In this document: in pieces, positions 19,393-29,134 of the stretch | Position numbering within the stretch: position 1 is the first letter of the stretch | How the letters are laid out: the number at the start of each line of letters is the position of its first letter | Source: Carnobacteriaceae bacterium zg-84 | GTDB taxonomy: Bacteria > Bacillota > Bacilli > Lactobacillales > Aerococcaceae | Direction of reading: 5' to 3' | DNA: 64,000 bases | NCBI GenBank assembly: GCA_013874835.1 | Contig: CP059430.1 | Location: forward strand, 762,864-826,863 | The notes under the pieces: model-generated | The model's database searches: none | The model's input: the letters and a program-made list of their open reading frames with translations, nothing else | What the model was told of the DNA's origin: nothing | Translations under genes and position numbers: made by a program

Positions 19393-19429
19393 ATTGTATA
19401 ATGTAGAAGATGAAGAAAAGAGGTGTGCT

Positions 19430-21805
19430 ATGGATGAAATTGCTAAAGTGATTGTCGATGTGTCAAGTAGTCAAACAGATCAAGCGTATGACTATCTTAT
19501 TCCAGACAATTTAAAAAATCAGCTTTCGATTGGTTATCGTGTCAAAGTACCATTTGGTACTCGATTTGTACAAGGATTTGTTGTCGATATAACGTATACC
19601 ACTGGAGTAGATTATGAACTAAAATACATATCTGATATTTTAGATGCCGAACCTGTGTTAACACCTGAATTAGTCGCTTTAGGAGATTATTTATCTCAAA
19701 CCGTTTTTTCGTTTAAAATGAGTTGCTATAAAACCATGCTACCTAATTTTTTAAAAGCAAATTATCATAAAGAAGTGGAATGGATAGACAACACATGTTG
19801 TCCTCCTTTATTTGAGAAACAAAAAAGAATTTCTTGGAAAATGATTGAATCTTTAGGCATGACACACGCTGTTTTAAAATGGAAAAAAGAAGAAAAGGTG
19901 ATTGTTCATTATCTTGTTGAGGATAAAATTACACATAAAACACAGCGTTTTGTTTCCTTAGTAAAACCGATAGAAAGCATTCCAATTAGGGCCAATGCAC
20001 ATCAACAAAAAGCGTTGCTTGACTATTTAAGTCAATCTTCAAAAGTATCTACTAAAACATTAGCAGAGGCAAATATTTCATTAAAAACACTCCAATCAGC
20101 AAAACAAAAAGGATGGATTGAGATAACAGAAGAAGTGATTGAAAGAAATCCTTATGAGCATATCACATTTGAAAAAACAATGCCTTTGACGTTAAATGAA
20201 GAACAAAAAACTGTGTACACTCAAGTAAAAGAAAGTATTTTAAAACGTGAACCAAAGACATTTTTATTAGAAGGTGTTACAGGGAGTGGTAAGACGGAAG
20301 TATACTTGCAGTTAATCTCTGATGTTATTCAAAATGGGCGAACCGCTTTATTACTTGTTCCAGAAATAGCTTTAACACCACAAATGGTAAAACATTTTAA
20401 AGGTCGTTTTGGTCAGAGAGTGGCTGTGTTGCATTCTGGATTATCTGAGGGAGAGCGTTATGACGAATGGCTAAAAGCAAAAGAAAAAAAAGCAGATATT
20501 GTTGTTGGAGCTAGATCATCTATTTTTGCACCGCTTGATAATATTGGACTTATTATTATAGACGAGGAGCATGAAACGACCTATAAACAAATGGATACGG
20601 TAAAATATCATGCAAGAGATGTGGCGATATGGCGAGGACAATATCACCAATGTCCTGTTGTTTTAGGCAGTGCCACACCGTCACTGGAGTCACGCGCTAG
20701 AGCACAAAAAGGAAATTATACCTTTTTAACGTTAACAAAACGTGCCAATGATAAACCATTGCCCCACGTGCAAATTGTCGACATGACTACAGAGAAAAAA
20801 GTCGGTAATTTTGACTTGTTTTCAGATATCTTAAAATTAGCAATCGAAGATAGATTGCAAAAAAAGGAACAAGTCGCTTTATTATTAAATCGAAGAGGCT
20901 ATGCCTCATTTTTAATGTGTCGAGATTGTGGACACGTCATGCAATGTCCAAATTGTGATATTTCTTTAACACTTCATAAAGATACACATAAAATGAAATG
21001 TCATTATTGTGGATTTGATACATCTATTCCAACAGAGTGTCCAAATTGTTTTAGTGATAAAGTGCGTTCATACGGTGTAGGTACACAGCGTGTGGAAGAA
21101 GCTTTATACCAATTATTCCCACAAGCTAAAGTTGTACGTATGGATGTTGATACAACAAGTAAAAAAGGGCAACATGAACGTTTATTAAATATATTTGGCT
21201 CAGGAGAAGCAGATATTTTATTAGGAACACAAATGATTGCCAAAGGATTAGACTTTCCAAATATTACTCTAGTTGGTGTAATTAATGCTGATACATCACT
21301 TTATCTATCCGATTTTAGAGCCTCTGAAAAAACATATCAGTTATTAACGCAAGTTGCTGGACGTGCTGGTCGAGGAACTCTATCAGGTGAAGTCATTATT
21401 CAAACATATAATCCAGAACATTATGTGTTACAACTTGCTCAAACGCAACAATACGAAGAATTTTATAAACGTGAAATGTACAGTCGTTATATGGGACATT
21501 ACCCACCTTATGTATATACGACAACCATTACCATTACACATCACTTTGAATCCACCGCTTTGAAAAGTGCCTATCAAATTAAACAAATTTTAGAACAATC
21601 ACTTGGAAAAGATGTCGTGCTACTTGGACCAAGCGCAAAGTCCATTGCACGTATCAATAATAAATTTTATTTCCAAATATTATTAAAATATAAAAATATA
21701 AAAGCTGTTGAAAAAGTGTTATACCAAATTACAAATGATAGTCAAGAACTTGCAAAAGAAAAAATATATGTGTCAATTGATGTCAACCCGGTGAATTTTA
21801 TTTAA
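19430..21805 (+). CDS. priA: PriA, primosomal replication-restart helicase
   Basis: PriA recognises abandoned forks and loads the replicative helicase. The N-terminal 3'-end-binding domain is followed by Walker A GVTGSGKTE (about residue 285), Walker B DEEH (about 380), helicase motifs including GSATPSLES, and the paired zinc sites CRDCGHVMQCPNC and CHYC...CPNC (about 500-545) that define PriA. The length is 791. ATG 19430 is selected by AAAGAGGTG upstream; an in-frame upstream extension would run back through the preceding terminator. A TATAAT-like -10 lies at about 19396-19401. Not co-directional with any obvious fmt/def partner here. Confidence 0.95.
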   Translation: MDEIAKVIVDVSSSQTDQAYDYLIPDNLKNQLSIGYRVKVPFGTRFVQGFVVDITYTTGVDYELKYISDILDAEPVLTPELVALGDYLSQTVFSFKMSCYKTMLPNFLKANYHKEVEWIDNTCCPPLFEKQKRISWKMIESLGMTHAVLKWKKEEKVIVHYLVEDKITHKTQRFVSLVKPIESIPIRANAHQQKALLDYLSQSSKVSTKTLAEANISLKTLQSAKQKGWIEITEEVIERNPYEHITFEKTMPLTLNEEQKTVYTQVKESILKREPKTFLLEGVTGSGKTEVYLQLISDVIQNGRTALLLVPEIALTPQMVKHFKGRFGQRVAVLHSGLSEGERYDEWLKAKEKKADIVVGARSSIFAPLDNIGLIIIDEEHETTYKQMDTVKYHARDVAIWRGQYHQCPVVLGSATPSLESRARAQKGNYTFLTLTKRANDKPLPHVQIVDMTTEKKVGNFDLFSDILKLAIEDRLQKKEQVALLLNRRGYASFLMCRDCGHVMQCPNCDISLTLHKDTHKMKCHYCGFDTSIPTECPNCFSDKVRSYGVGTQRVEEALYQLFPQAKVVRMDVDTTSKKGQHERLLNIFGSGEADILLGTQMIAKGLDFPNITLVGVINADTSLYLSDFRASEKTYQLLTQVAGRAGRGTLSGEVIIQTYNPEHYVLQLAQTQQYEEFYKREMYSRYMGHYPPYVYTTTITITHHFESTALKSAYQIKQILEQSLGKDVVLLGPSAKSIARINNKFYFQILLKYKNIKAVEKVLYQITNDSQELAKEKIYVSIDVNPVNFI

Positions 21806-21897
21806 TCACTTTAAAAAGGCAAAATGTTTGTACTTATTGTGAGAATATGCTATCTTTCAGTATGCGATATTTAAAATTATAGGAGAAGGAAATAGAA

Positions 21898-23136
21898 ATG
21901 ATGGATAAAACAATAGAACCACGTTGTTCGTTTTGCGGAAAAAATCATGATGAAGTAAATCAGATTATTTCAGGACCAGATGTTTATATTTGTAATGAAT
22001 GTGTTGCACTATGTGATGCCATTCTAGGAGAAGAACAAAATGACTCTTTAGAACATTTTATTGGAGAAATCCCAACACCTACAGATATTTTTAAACATTT
22101 AAATGAATACGTGATTGGTCAAGATTACGCCAAGAAAAATTTAGCTGTTGCTGTATATAATCACTATAAACGTATTTTTTCTCAAGTGAAAGAAGATGTT
22201 GAATTACAAAAAAGTAATATTTGTTTAGTTGGTCCAACTGGTTCAGGAAAAACATTTTTAGTACAAACATTAGCTAAAATGCTAAATGTACCATTTGCGA
22301 TTGCTGATGCAACAACATTAACAGAAGCAGGATACGTTGGAGAAGATGTTGAAAATGTTTTAGTTAAATTGGTTCAGGCTGCCGATTATGATATTGATCT
22401 TGCAAGTCGAGGGATTATTTACATTGATGAAATTGATAAGATTGCTCGTAAAAGTGAAAATGTATCTATTACAAGAGATGTCAGTGGCGAAGGTGTTCAA
22501 CAAGCACTTTTAAAAATTTTAGAAGGAACAGTATCTAATATTCCACCTCAAGGAGGGCGCAAACATCCTCATCAAGAATTTTTACAAATTGACACAACCA
22601 ATATTTTATTTATTGTAGGTGGTGCTTTTGACGGTATTGAAAATATTGTGAAAGAACGATTGGGAGCTAAAATTATTGGTTTTGGAAGTTCGACAAAAGT
22701 TTTAGATGAAAAAGAAAGTTTAATGAAACATATTATTCCAGAAGATTTATTAAAATTTGGTCTAATTCCAGAATTTATTGGTCGTTTACCAATTATTGCC
22801 ACATTAGATAAATTAACTGTTGATGATTTAGTACGCATTTTAACGGAACCCAAAAATGCATTAGTTAAACAGTATGCGTATTTATTAGGCTTAGATAATG
22901 TAGAACTAGATTTTTCAACAGAAGCATTGGAAACAGTTGCTAAACAAGCAATTGAGCGTAAAACGGGAGCTAGAGGATTACGTGCAATTATTGAAACAGT
23001 GATGTTGGATGTGATGTTTGATATACCAACCAACAAACAGATTAAAAAATGCGTTATTTCTGTTGAACAAGATACACTTGTTCCTAAATTATATAACGCA
23101 AAAGGGAAAGAAATTGTGTTAAAATCAGCTGTATAA
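21898..23136 (+). CDS. clpX: ClpX, ATPase subunit of the ClpXP protease
   Basis: An AAA+ unfoldase. The N-terminal C4 zinc-binding domain is visible as CSFCGK...CNECVALC (residues about 10-36). Walker A GPTGSGKT (about 113), the pore loop GYVGED, Walker [11 protein letters not shown] (about 176) and sensor 2 GARGLRA follow; the length is 412. AGGAGAAGG precedes tandem ATG codons at 21898/21901. With hslUV and mecA it makes this window rich in regulated proteolysis genes, although clpP is not here. Confidence 0.95.
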   Translation: MMDKTIEPRCSFCGKNHDEVNQIISGPDVYICNECVALCDAILGEEQNDSLEHFIGEIPTPTDIFKHLNEYVIGQDYAKKNLAVAVYNHYKRIFSQVKEDVELQKSNICLVGPTGSGKTFLVQTLAKMLNVPFAIADATTLTEAGYVGEDVENVLVKLVQAADYDIDLASRGIIYIDEIDKIARKSENVSITRDVSGEGVQQALLKILEGTVSNIPPQGGRKHPHQEFLQIDTTNILFIVGGAFDGIENIVKERLGAKIIGFGSSTKVLDEKESLMKHIIPEDLLKFGLIPEFIGRLPIIATLDKLTVDDLVRILTEPKNALVKQYAYLLGLDNVELDFSTEALETVAKQAIERKTGARGLRAIIETVMLDVMFDIPTNKQIKKCVISVEQDTLVPKLYNAKGKEIVLKSAV

Positions 23137-23167
23137 GGCCAAATGAATGAGAGGGAGAGGGAAAAAG

Positions 23168-24025
23168 ATGAGAAAAACAATTTTTTTGGTGGGAAGTGCC
23201 TGTCTTTTACTTGTAGGATGCACAGCATCAGAACAAAAAATGACAGAAGAAAGTGTGACGACAACTGTCGAAAATATTTCTAAATTTACTATGTCAAATA
23301 TGGCAGATACAAATAGTCAAGAAGAAGTAAACAAAGCATTAGTACAATATTTAGATGCACAAGATGTGAATACATTTATGTCTTTTGTGAAAGATTATAA
23401 TGAAACCATTGAACATATATCATTAGCAACAGGTTTTCAAAAAGAAATGCCTATTTATGATCAAGAAAAAATAGATACATTATGGGCACAAAAGAAAAAT
23501 ACTTTTCCTGGTACAAATTGTCGTATTAACACATTTGCTCTACTAAAAAAACAACTATCTTTTTCTGATAATATTAAAGAAGACTCTCAATTATTGTTTA
23601 TAGACAATGATTCTATTGATATGGAAAATCTATTCACAACAGAAGAAAAAGCATATTTCAATCAACTTTTTTCAAGAGTACAAACAACACCGTCAAAAGA
23701 CGTACATGTTCATGCTAAAAAAATGGAAGAGCATTTAAGTCATGTGCAATTTACACAAAACAATGCGACAATGCTTTCCGTTGTTTTTCATGATAATTTA
23801 GACGGCGATTACCTGTTTATTGGACATGTGGGCGTTCTAGTCCCACATGATAATGGTTATTTGTTTGTTGAAAAATTATCATTCCAAGAACCTTATCAAG
23901 CACTTAAATTTAAAGAAAAAACAGATGTGTATGATTATTTAATGAAAAAATATAACACAAGTTATGATCAAGATACAGCACCTGCATTTTTAATGGAAAA
24001 TCAAACATTTATTAATTATCAATAG
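23168..24025 (+). CDS. Predicted lipoprotein, unknown function
   Basis: The signal peptide carries a lipobox LVGC with the lipidated cysteine at residue 18, after MRKTIFLVG. The mature part (about 265 residues) is hydrophilic, Thr/Ser/Gln-rich at first, and contains only few cysteines. It matches no family I recognise. ATG 23168 is used because the Shine-Dalgarno-like GAGGGAGAGGG lies upstream. It starts 31 bases after clpX with no terminator between, so it may be read from the clpX transcript. A strong hairpin ends the unit. Confidence 0.75.
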   Translation: MRKTIFLVGSACLLLVGCTASEQKMTEESVTTTVENISKFTMSNMADTNSQEEVNKALVQYLDAQDVNTFMSFVKDYNETIEHISLATGFQKEMPIYDQEKIDTLWAQKKNTFPGTNCRINTFALLKKQLSFSDNIKEDSQLLFIDNDSIDMENLFTTEEKAYFNQLFSRVQTTPSKDVHVHAKKMEEHLSHVQFTQNNATMLSVVFHDNLDGDYLFIGHVGVLVPHDNGYLFVEKLSFQEPYQALKFKEKTDVYDYLMKKYNTSYDQDTAPAFLMENQTFINYQ

Positions 24026-24057
24026 TCTTATAAAAACGGCTCTTTGTTAATTGTGTT

Positions 24058-24093
24058 GGTGGTGAATGGCTAATGCCATTCACCACCTTTTTT
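24058..24093 (+). terminator. Terminator with a repeated hairpin sequence
   Basis: Perfect 13-bp arms (24058-24070, 24075-24087) around the loop TAAT, followed by TTTTTT. The same stem and loop recur, with two differences in 26 bases, in inverted orientation at 61535-61560. Confidence 0.9.
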
Positions 24094-24354
24094 ACTTTCA
24101 TTTTCTGCCCTGAGAATGATGTTGTATGATTAAAAGATGAAATCTAAAATAAGAAAAGTGTCTATAACCATAGAAAATCCGTTTGATAGCTTTAATCATT
24201 CTGTGATATTGTTTGCATAAGGTGTGATAAAAGCATGATAAATACTATTCTGATAGGTTTTAAAAATATCAAATTCCTTTCTAAAGACTCTATCATAAAT
24301 CGTGTTAGTAGCAACACGATTTATGATAATTATCTTAAAATGTGAAAGTATTGT
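24094..24354. other. Gene-free stretch with one hairpin
   Basis: No ORF of interest was found. A perfect 15-bp inverted repeat with a 6-base loop lies at 24292-24327, just beyond the stop of the minus-strand MerR gene. It could end that transcript, but the tail is not T-rich on either strand. Confidence 0.4.
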
Positions 24355-25194
24355 TTAAGATGACGCAAGAGATACTGGAACTTGCATACGAATAAATAAT
24401 TGTCTTGGAGATAAATCTGTTTGAAATGTTTCAAAAATGACTTCACAAATATAATTTCCCGTTATTTTATAACCTAATGTATCTAATTTTTTTCTAAAAA
24501 TAGGAAGCATTTGAATTTCGTCTTCAAAAGATTGACAATAGAAAATAGCATAAGTTGTTTCTTCTAAATCTGTCGTATGCTGAGAAGATGTAGGCATTAC
24601 AGCAAATAATGTATGCGATACAAAATGAGAGTGTTCAAAAGAATCTTTTTTGATAATAGAACCAATTCGATAAAATAAACTATTATCAATTTGTTCTTGT
24701 TCAACAAAACTTTGTTTAAAGCGACGTAAAGTATGTTCATATTCTTCAGTCGTCATATCATAAATATTTTTATGACAAGGAAAAAGTGTAATATGTCGTT
24801 TTGGTAATGTGATTATTTCAATATCCGTTTTATACCGTTTGTCTTGATATACATGTAAACTTTCACGAAACGAACTTAATTCATACATTTGTTGATGAAG
24901 TCTTTTTTTAACTTCTTCTAGTTCTTTTTGTTTCTTTGTGATGAGAGTATCTACAATATCTATATTGTTTGGATGTGAAAAAATTGATTTAATGTCCTCA
25001 AGAGAAAAATCAAACTGTTTTAAATAGTGTATTGCATCAACCATTGATGATTGATAAATGTGATAATAGCGATATTTAGATACATCATCAATATAGGCAG
25101 GCTTTAATAAACCAATTTGTTCATAATAACGAAGTGTTTGAATAGAAATATGATTTTGCTTAGCAAATTCACCAATCTTTATTTTTTGATACAT
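24355..25194 (-). CDS. MerR-family regulator with GyrI-like effector domain
   Basis: The N-terminal MerR winged helix is clear: IGEFAKQNHISIQTLRYYEQ (about residues 6-25) with the following wing. The dimerisation coiled coil lies at about 80-115 and a GyrI/BmrR-like effector-binding domain at about 125-275. The architecture resembles BltR/BmrR multidrug-response activators. ATG 25194 has GGAGG at good spacing; a TTG four codons upstream is rejected. It is divergent from a dehydrogenase gene whose promoter has the MerR hallmark spacer, so that gene is the expected target. The inducer is unknown, probably a hydrophobic or amphipathic compound by family analogy. Confidence 0.85.
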   Translation of the reverse strand: MYQKIKIGEFAKQNHISIQTLRYYEQIGLLKPAYIDDVSKYRYYHIYQSSMVDAIHYLKQFDFSLEDIKSIFSHPNNIDIVDTLITKKQKELEEVKKRLHQQMYELSSFRESLHVYQDKRYKTDIEIITLPKRHITLFPCHKNIYDMTTEEYEHTLRRFKQSFVEQEQIDNSLFYRIGSIIKKDSFEHSHFVSHTLFAVMPTSSQHTTDLEETTYAIFYCQSFEDEIQMLPIFRKKLDTLGYKITGNYICEVIFETFQTDLSPRQLFIRMQVPVSLASS

Positions 25195-25220
25195 ATTTTC
25201 CTCCAATTAAAATATAAGTC

Positions 25221-25251
25221 TTGACTCTATAGTTAGTATAGACATTATACT
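25221..25251 (+). promoter_or_regulatory. MerR-type promoter with 19-bp spacer and operator dyad
   Basis: TTGACT (25221-25226) and TATACT (25246-25251) are separated by 19 bases, the over-long spacing that MerR activators correct by DNA distortion. The spacer contains the dyad CTATA-GTTAG-TATAG (25227-25241). It points at the dehydrogenase gene. Confidence 0.75.
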
Positions 25252-25351
25252 ATTTGTGTAAAAGATAACAAAAAAAGATGTTTTGTGATAAAAAGCATAT
25301 TTTTATTATAATATAAAAAGTGATTTTTTTCACATGATATAGGAGGTTTTT

Positions 25352-26383
25352 ATGATGAACGAAAAAATTAGAGTGATTCAATATGGTTGCGGTAAAATGT
25401 CAAAAGTATTGATTAAATACTTATACGATCATGGAGCAGAAGTAGTAGGTGCCATTGATGCAAACCCAGAGATTATTGGACAAGATTTAGGAGAATTTGC
25501 TGAATTAGGTTTTAAAACAGGAGTAACGATTCAATCCGATGCACAAGCTGTGTTAGATAGTTGTGATGCAGACATAGCTATTGTGACAATTTTCAGTTAT
25601 ATGTCTGATATGTATCCATTTTTTGAACAATGTGCTAAAAATGGTGTTAATGTTATTACAACATGTGAAGAAGCTATTTATCCTTGGACAACAGCTCCAT
25701 CAGAAACAAATCGTTTAGATAGATTTGCCAAAGAAAATGGTATCACAATTACTGGTTCAGGTATGCAAGATATTTACTGGATTAATATGCCTGTATTGAT
25801 GATGTCTGGTATGAATCACATTACAAAAGTAAAAGGTGCCGTTAGTTATAATGTAGAAGATTATGGATTAGCACTTGCAAAAGCACACGGAGCTGGCTAT
25901 GATTTAGATACTTTTGATAAAGAGATCGGAAGTGCAGAAAGTTTCCCATCTTACATGTGGAATGCAGCAGAAGGAATCTGTGCGAAAATGAATTGGACGA
26001 TTAAAGATATTTCACAAAAAAGCGTTCCATTTACATTGGAAGAAGACATTTATTCAGAAACATTAGGTCAAACAATTAAAGCAGGTCATGCAATTGGGAT
26101 GTCTGCAGTGACCACTATTCATACACATCAAGGTATTGAATTAGAAGTTGAATGTATTGGTAAAGTATATCGTGAAAACGAAGGAGATATGTGTGACTTT
26201 GAAATTATTGGTGAGCCAAATATGGTCTTTTCTGTAAGTAAACCAGATACAGTGGCACACACATGCGCAACTGTTGTGAATCGTATTCCGTCAGTGTTAA
26301 TGGCTCCGGCAGGATTTATTACACCTGAAAAATTGATGGATCCAAGTTATTTAACATATCCAATGAACACATATATGAATTAA
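25352..26383 (+). CDS. NAD(P)-dependent dehydrogenase, DapB-like fold (diaminopentanoate dehydrogenase-like)
   Basis: The N-terminal Rossmann region [19 protein letters not shown] (about residues 5-23) and the middle segment [17 protein letters not shown] (about 135-151) resemble the dihydrodipicolinate-reductase-like family. That family includes 2,4-diaminopentanoate dehydrogenase (Ord) of ornithine fermentation. At 343 residues it is longer than true DapB and closer to the Ord group. The substrate is not certain, and no other ornithine-degradation gene is nearby. AGGAGG precedes tandem ATG codons at 25352 and 25355. It is transcribed alone from the MerR-type promoter and ended by a hairpin. 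Confidence 0.7.
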   Translation: MMNEKIRVIQYGCGKMSKVLIKYLYDHGAEVVGAIDANPEIIGQDLGEFAELGFKTGVTIQSDAQAVLDSCDADIAIVTIFSYMSDMYPFFEQCAKNGVNVITTCEEAIYPWTTAPSETNRLDRFAKENGITITGSGMQDIYWINMPVLMMSGMNHITKVKGAVSYNVEDYGLALAKAHGAGYDLDTFDKEIGSAESFPSYMWNAAEGICAKMNWTIKDISQKSVPFTLEEDIYSETLGQTIKAGHAIGMSAVTTIHTHQGIELEVECIGKVYRENEGDMCDFEIIGEPNMVFSVSKPDTVAHTCATVVNRIPSVLMAPAGFITPEKLMDPSYLTYPMNTYMN

Positions 26384-26388
26384 AAAAT

Positions 26389-26419
26389 TAAAGCGAGTTA
26401 AGCAAATTAACTCGCTTTA
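26389..26419 (+). terminator. Terminator after dehydrogenase
   Basis: A 13-bp perfect stem (TAAAGCGAGTTAA and complement) with a 5-base loop. Confidence 0.8.
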
Positions 26420-26514
26420 TTCTATGTAAAGCACTGTTTTTTTCTTTGTATTTTGTGATATAATGTGTCAGATAACGTTTGTCCAAATGGAATAAGGAAG
26501 AAAGTGAGTTATAT

Positions 26515-28338
26515 ATGCATAAAGAATACATGAGAGAACGACAAAAAAAGATTAGGAATTTTTCGATTATTGCCCATATTGACCATGGGAAATCAACATT
26601 AGCCGATAGAATTTTGCAAGGAACAGGCACAGTGGCTGAACGTGAAATGCAAGATCAGTTACTCGATTCTATGGACTTGGAACGTGAACGTGGGATTACG
26701 ATTAAATTAAATGCTGTTGAATTAACATACAAGGCACAAGACGGAGAAGAGTATATTTTCCATTTGATCGACACTCCTGGACACGTCGATTTTTCTTATG
26801 AAGTATCACGTAGTTTGGCAGCTTGTGAGGGAGCTATTTTAGTAGTTGATGCTGCACAAGGTATTGAAGCGCAAACCTTAGCTAATGTTTATTTGGCATT
26901 AGATAATGACTTGGAGATTATCCCTGTAATTAACAAAATTGACTTACCTGCTGCTGATCCAGAGCGTGTCCGTACAGAAATTGAAGATGTTATCGGTATT
27001 GATGCCAGTGAAGCTGTCTTAGCAAGTGCAAAAGTTGGAATTGGTATTCCTGAAATATTGGAACAAATCGTAAGTATGGTGCCTGCTCCACAAGGGGATA
27101 TTGATGCACCTTTACAAGCACTTATTTTTGACTCTGCCTACGATAGTTATCGTGGTGTTGTTTTAAATGTTCGTGTGAAAAATGGAATTGTTAGACCGGG
27201 TGATAAAATTCAGTTAATGAGTAACGGAAAAGAATTTGATGTGGTAGAAGTGGGGATTTTTTCTCCAAAACCAATTAAACGTGATTACTTAATGGTTGGA
27301 GATGTTGGGTATATTACAGCAAGTATTAAAACCATTCAAGATACACGAGTAGGGGATACGGTAACTTTAGCAAGTAACCCTGCCAAAGAAGCACTATCTG
27401 GTTATCGTAAAATGAATCCTATGGTCTATTGTGGATTATATCCAACAGATTCCTCTAAATATAATGATTTACGTGATGCTTTAGAAAAATTACAATTAAA
27501 TGATGCTGCTTTACAATTTGAGGCTGAAACATCTCAAGCATTAGGATTTGGTTATCGTACGGGATTTTTAGGATTATTGCACATGGACGTTATTCAGGAA
27601 CGTTTAGAACGTGAGTTCAATTTAGACTTAATCACGACAGCACCGTCTGTTATTTATCATGTAAATAAAACAGATGGTTCTCAAGTGATTGTTGATAATC
27701 CGTCAGCAATGCCAGACCAAACGATGATTGACAGTATTGAAGAACCTTATGTAAAAGCAAGTATTATGGTGACTAACGATTATGTTGGAGCGGTTATGGA
27801 AATTTGTCAGCGGAAGCGTGGAACATTTGTAACAATGGATTATTTAGATGAGTTTCGTGTGAATGTGATTTATGAATTACCATTATCAGAAATTATTTTT
27901 GATTTCTTTGATAATTTAAAATCAAGCACAAAAGGTTATGCATCACTTGATTACGATATGATAGGGTATCGTGCAAGTAACCTTGTGAAAATGGATATTT
28001 TATTAAATGGTGATGTGATTGATGCCTTTAGTGTGATTGTGCATAAAGAATTTGCACAAAATAGAGGACGTGCTCTAGTTGAAAAATTAAGAACATTGAT
28101 TCCAAGACAATTATTTGAAGTGCCAATTCAAGCAGCAATTGGAAATAAAATTTTAGCTCGTACCAATATTAAAGCACTTAGAAAAGACGTTACAGCTAAG
28201 TTATACGGTGGAGATGTATCACGTCGTAAAAAGCTTCTTGAGAAACAAAAAGAAGGTAAAAAACGTATGAAACAAGTTGGTAGTGTAGAAGTACCACAAG
28301 AAGCATTTATGGCTGTTTTAAACTTAAGTGAAGAATAA
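26515..28338 (+). CDS. lepA: Elongation factor 4 (LepA)
   Basis: A ribosome-associated translational GTPase linked to back-translocation and ribosome assembly. G1 is AHIDHGKST (about residue 20), G2 lies in the RGITI segment, G3 is DTPGH, and G4 NKID. The C-terminal LepA-specific domain ends with the basic QKEGKKRMK stretch. The length is 607. ATG 26515 gives the expected distance to [13 protein letters not shown]; the TTG at 26479 lacks a ribosome site. A TATAAT at 26459-26464 probably belongs to its promoter. Confidence 0.96.
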   Translation: MHKEYMRERQKKIRNFSIIAHIDHGKSTLADRILQGTGTVAEREMQDQLLDSMDLERERGITIKLNAVELTYKAQDGEEYIFHLIDTPGHVDFSYEVSRSLAACEGAILVVDAAQGIEAQTLANVYLALDNDLEIIPVINKIDLPAADPERVRTEIEDVIGIDASEAVLASAKVGIGIPEILEQIVSMVPAPQGDIDAPLQALIFDSAYDSYRGVVLNVRVKNGIVRPGDKIQLMSNGKEFDVVEVGIFSPKPIKRDYLMVGDVGYITASIKTIQDTRVGDTVTLASNPAKEALSGYRKMNPMVYCGLYPTDSSKYNDLRDALEKLQLNDAALQFEAETSQALGFGYRTGFLGLLHMDVIQERLEREFNLDLITTAPSVIYHVNKTDGSQVIVDNPSAMPDQTMIDSIEEPYVKASIMVTNDYVGAVMEICQRKRGTFVTMDYLDEFRVNVIYELPLSEIIFDFFDNLKSSTKGYASLDYDMIGYRASNLVKMDILLNGDVIDAFSVIVHKEFAQNRGRALVEKLRTLIPRQLFEVPIQAAIGNKILARTNIKALRKDVTAKLYGGDVSRRKKLLEKQKEGKKRMKQVGSVEVPQEAFMAVLNLSEE

Positions 28339-28339
28339 A

Positions 28340-28373
28340 AAAACCGGAGTGACTCAAACACTCCGGTTTTTTA
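28340..28373 (+). terminator. Terminator of lepA
   Basis: Stem AAAACCGGAGTG with its complement and a TTTTTT tail; probably works for both strands, as the Pr6Pr gene converges here. Confidence 0.9.
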
Positions 28374-28378
28374 GATAT

Positions 28379-28987
28379 TTATTTTTTTAATCGTTTGACA
28401 AAAACCATAATATAGCCTAAAAGAATATATAAAACTAAAATAGCAGTAAAATAAGTGAAAAAGCCATTCCAACCGTATTTATCAATATTGATAAAGAAAT
28501 AAGGATACGGACTATGTGGTTCTTCTGGGATAGGAATATGAAAAACAAAACCTTTTATCAGTGAAAAAATACAATAGATTAAAGGAACAATTGTCCATAA
28601 AAAAGGATCACTTTTTTTGTATTGTCCTTTTTTGTCACTAATTAACCAATCAAAAATGGTTAAAATCGGTACAATATAATGCAAGGTAAAATTTTTAATA
28701 TGATAAAAATCTTCTGGTTTTGCTTTTGGTGCTAATAAAATAGCATAGACTAAAAATGTTAAAGTAATACAAATCGTGATACCACCTTTTAAACGCCATA
28801 TTGTTTGTGAATACGGTTTGTTACCTAAATACAATAGATACATATAAAATAGGACGACCAATAAATTGGAAATATTTGTATAGTACGTAAATTTATATAA
28901 TTTATCGGGCAATAAAAAGGCCAAACCAATTATACCGGATAAGATAATAGCTAAACGCAATAAAAATAGTCCTTTTTGTTTTGTCAT
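28379..28987 (-). CDS. Pr6Pr-family membrane protein
   Basis: A 202-residue protein with six hydrophobic segments. The pattern YYTNISNLLVV (about residues 35-45), the HIxxPxxxxxDW segment (LHYIVPILTIFDWL) and PYPYFFINIDKYG near the C-terminus match the Pr6Pr/FAR-17a-AIG1-like family. Eukaryotic AIG1-like members are serine hydrolases of lipid esters; bacterial members are uncharacterised. The start has AAAGGAG. It is monocistronic, convergent with lepA and divergent from ftsW. Confidence 0.75.
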   Translation of the reverse strand: MTKQKGLFLLRLAIILSGIIGLAFLLPDKLYKFTYYTNISNLLVVLFYMYLLYLGNKPYSQTIWRLKGGITICITLTFLVYAILLAPKAKPEDFYHIKNFTLHYIVPILTIFDWLISDKKGQYKKSDPFLWTIVPLIYCIFSLIKGFVFHIPIPEEPHSPYPYFFINIDKYGWNGFFTYFTAILVLYILLGYIMVFVKRLKK

Positions 28988-29134
28988 GATACAACTCCTT
29001 TTATTAAGATGACGTTTATTTTAAACGAAGTTACTTTGAAAGTCAAACTAAATAGTTTCCTTAATAAATTTACAGTATTTTTCAATGTTTTATGGTATAA
29101 TAATCTAGGTATTTTAGTGCTTAGGAGTATACAA

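Noticed and set aside
22572-23264. 230-residue minus-strand ORF opposite clpX and the lipoprotein start
   Set aside because: Antisense shadow; composition (Ser/Phe/Asn-rich) and lack of initiation signals argue against a gene.
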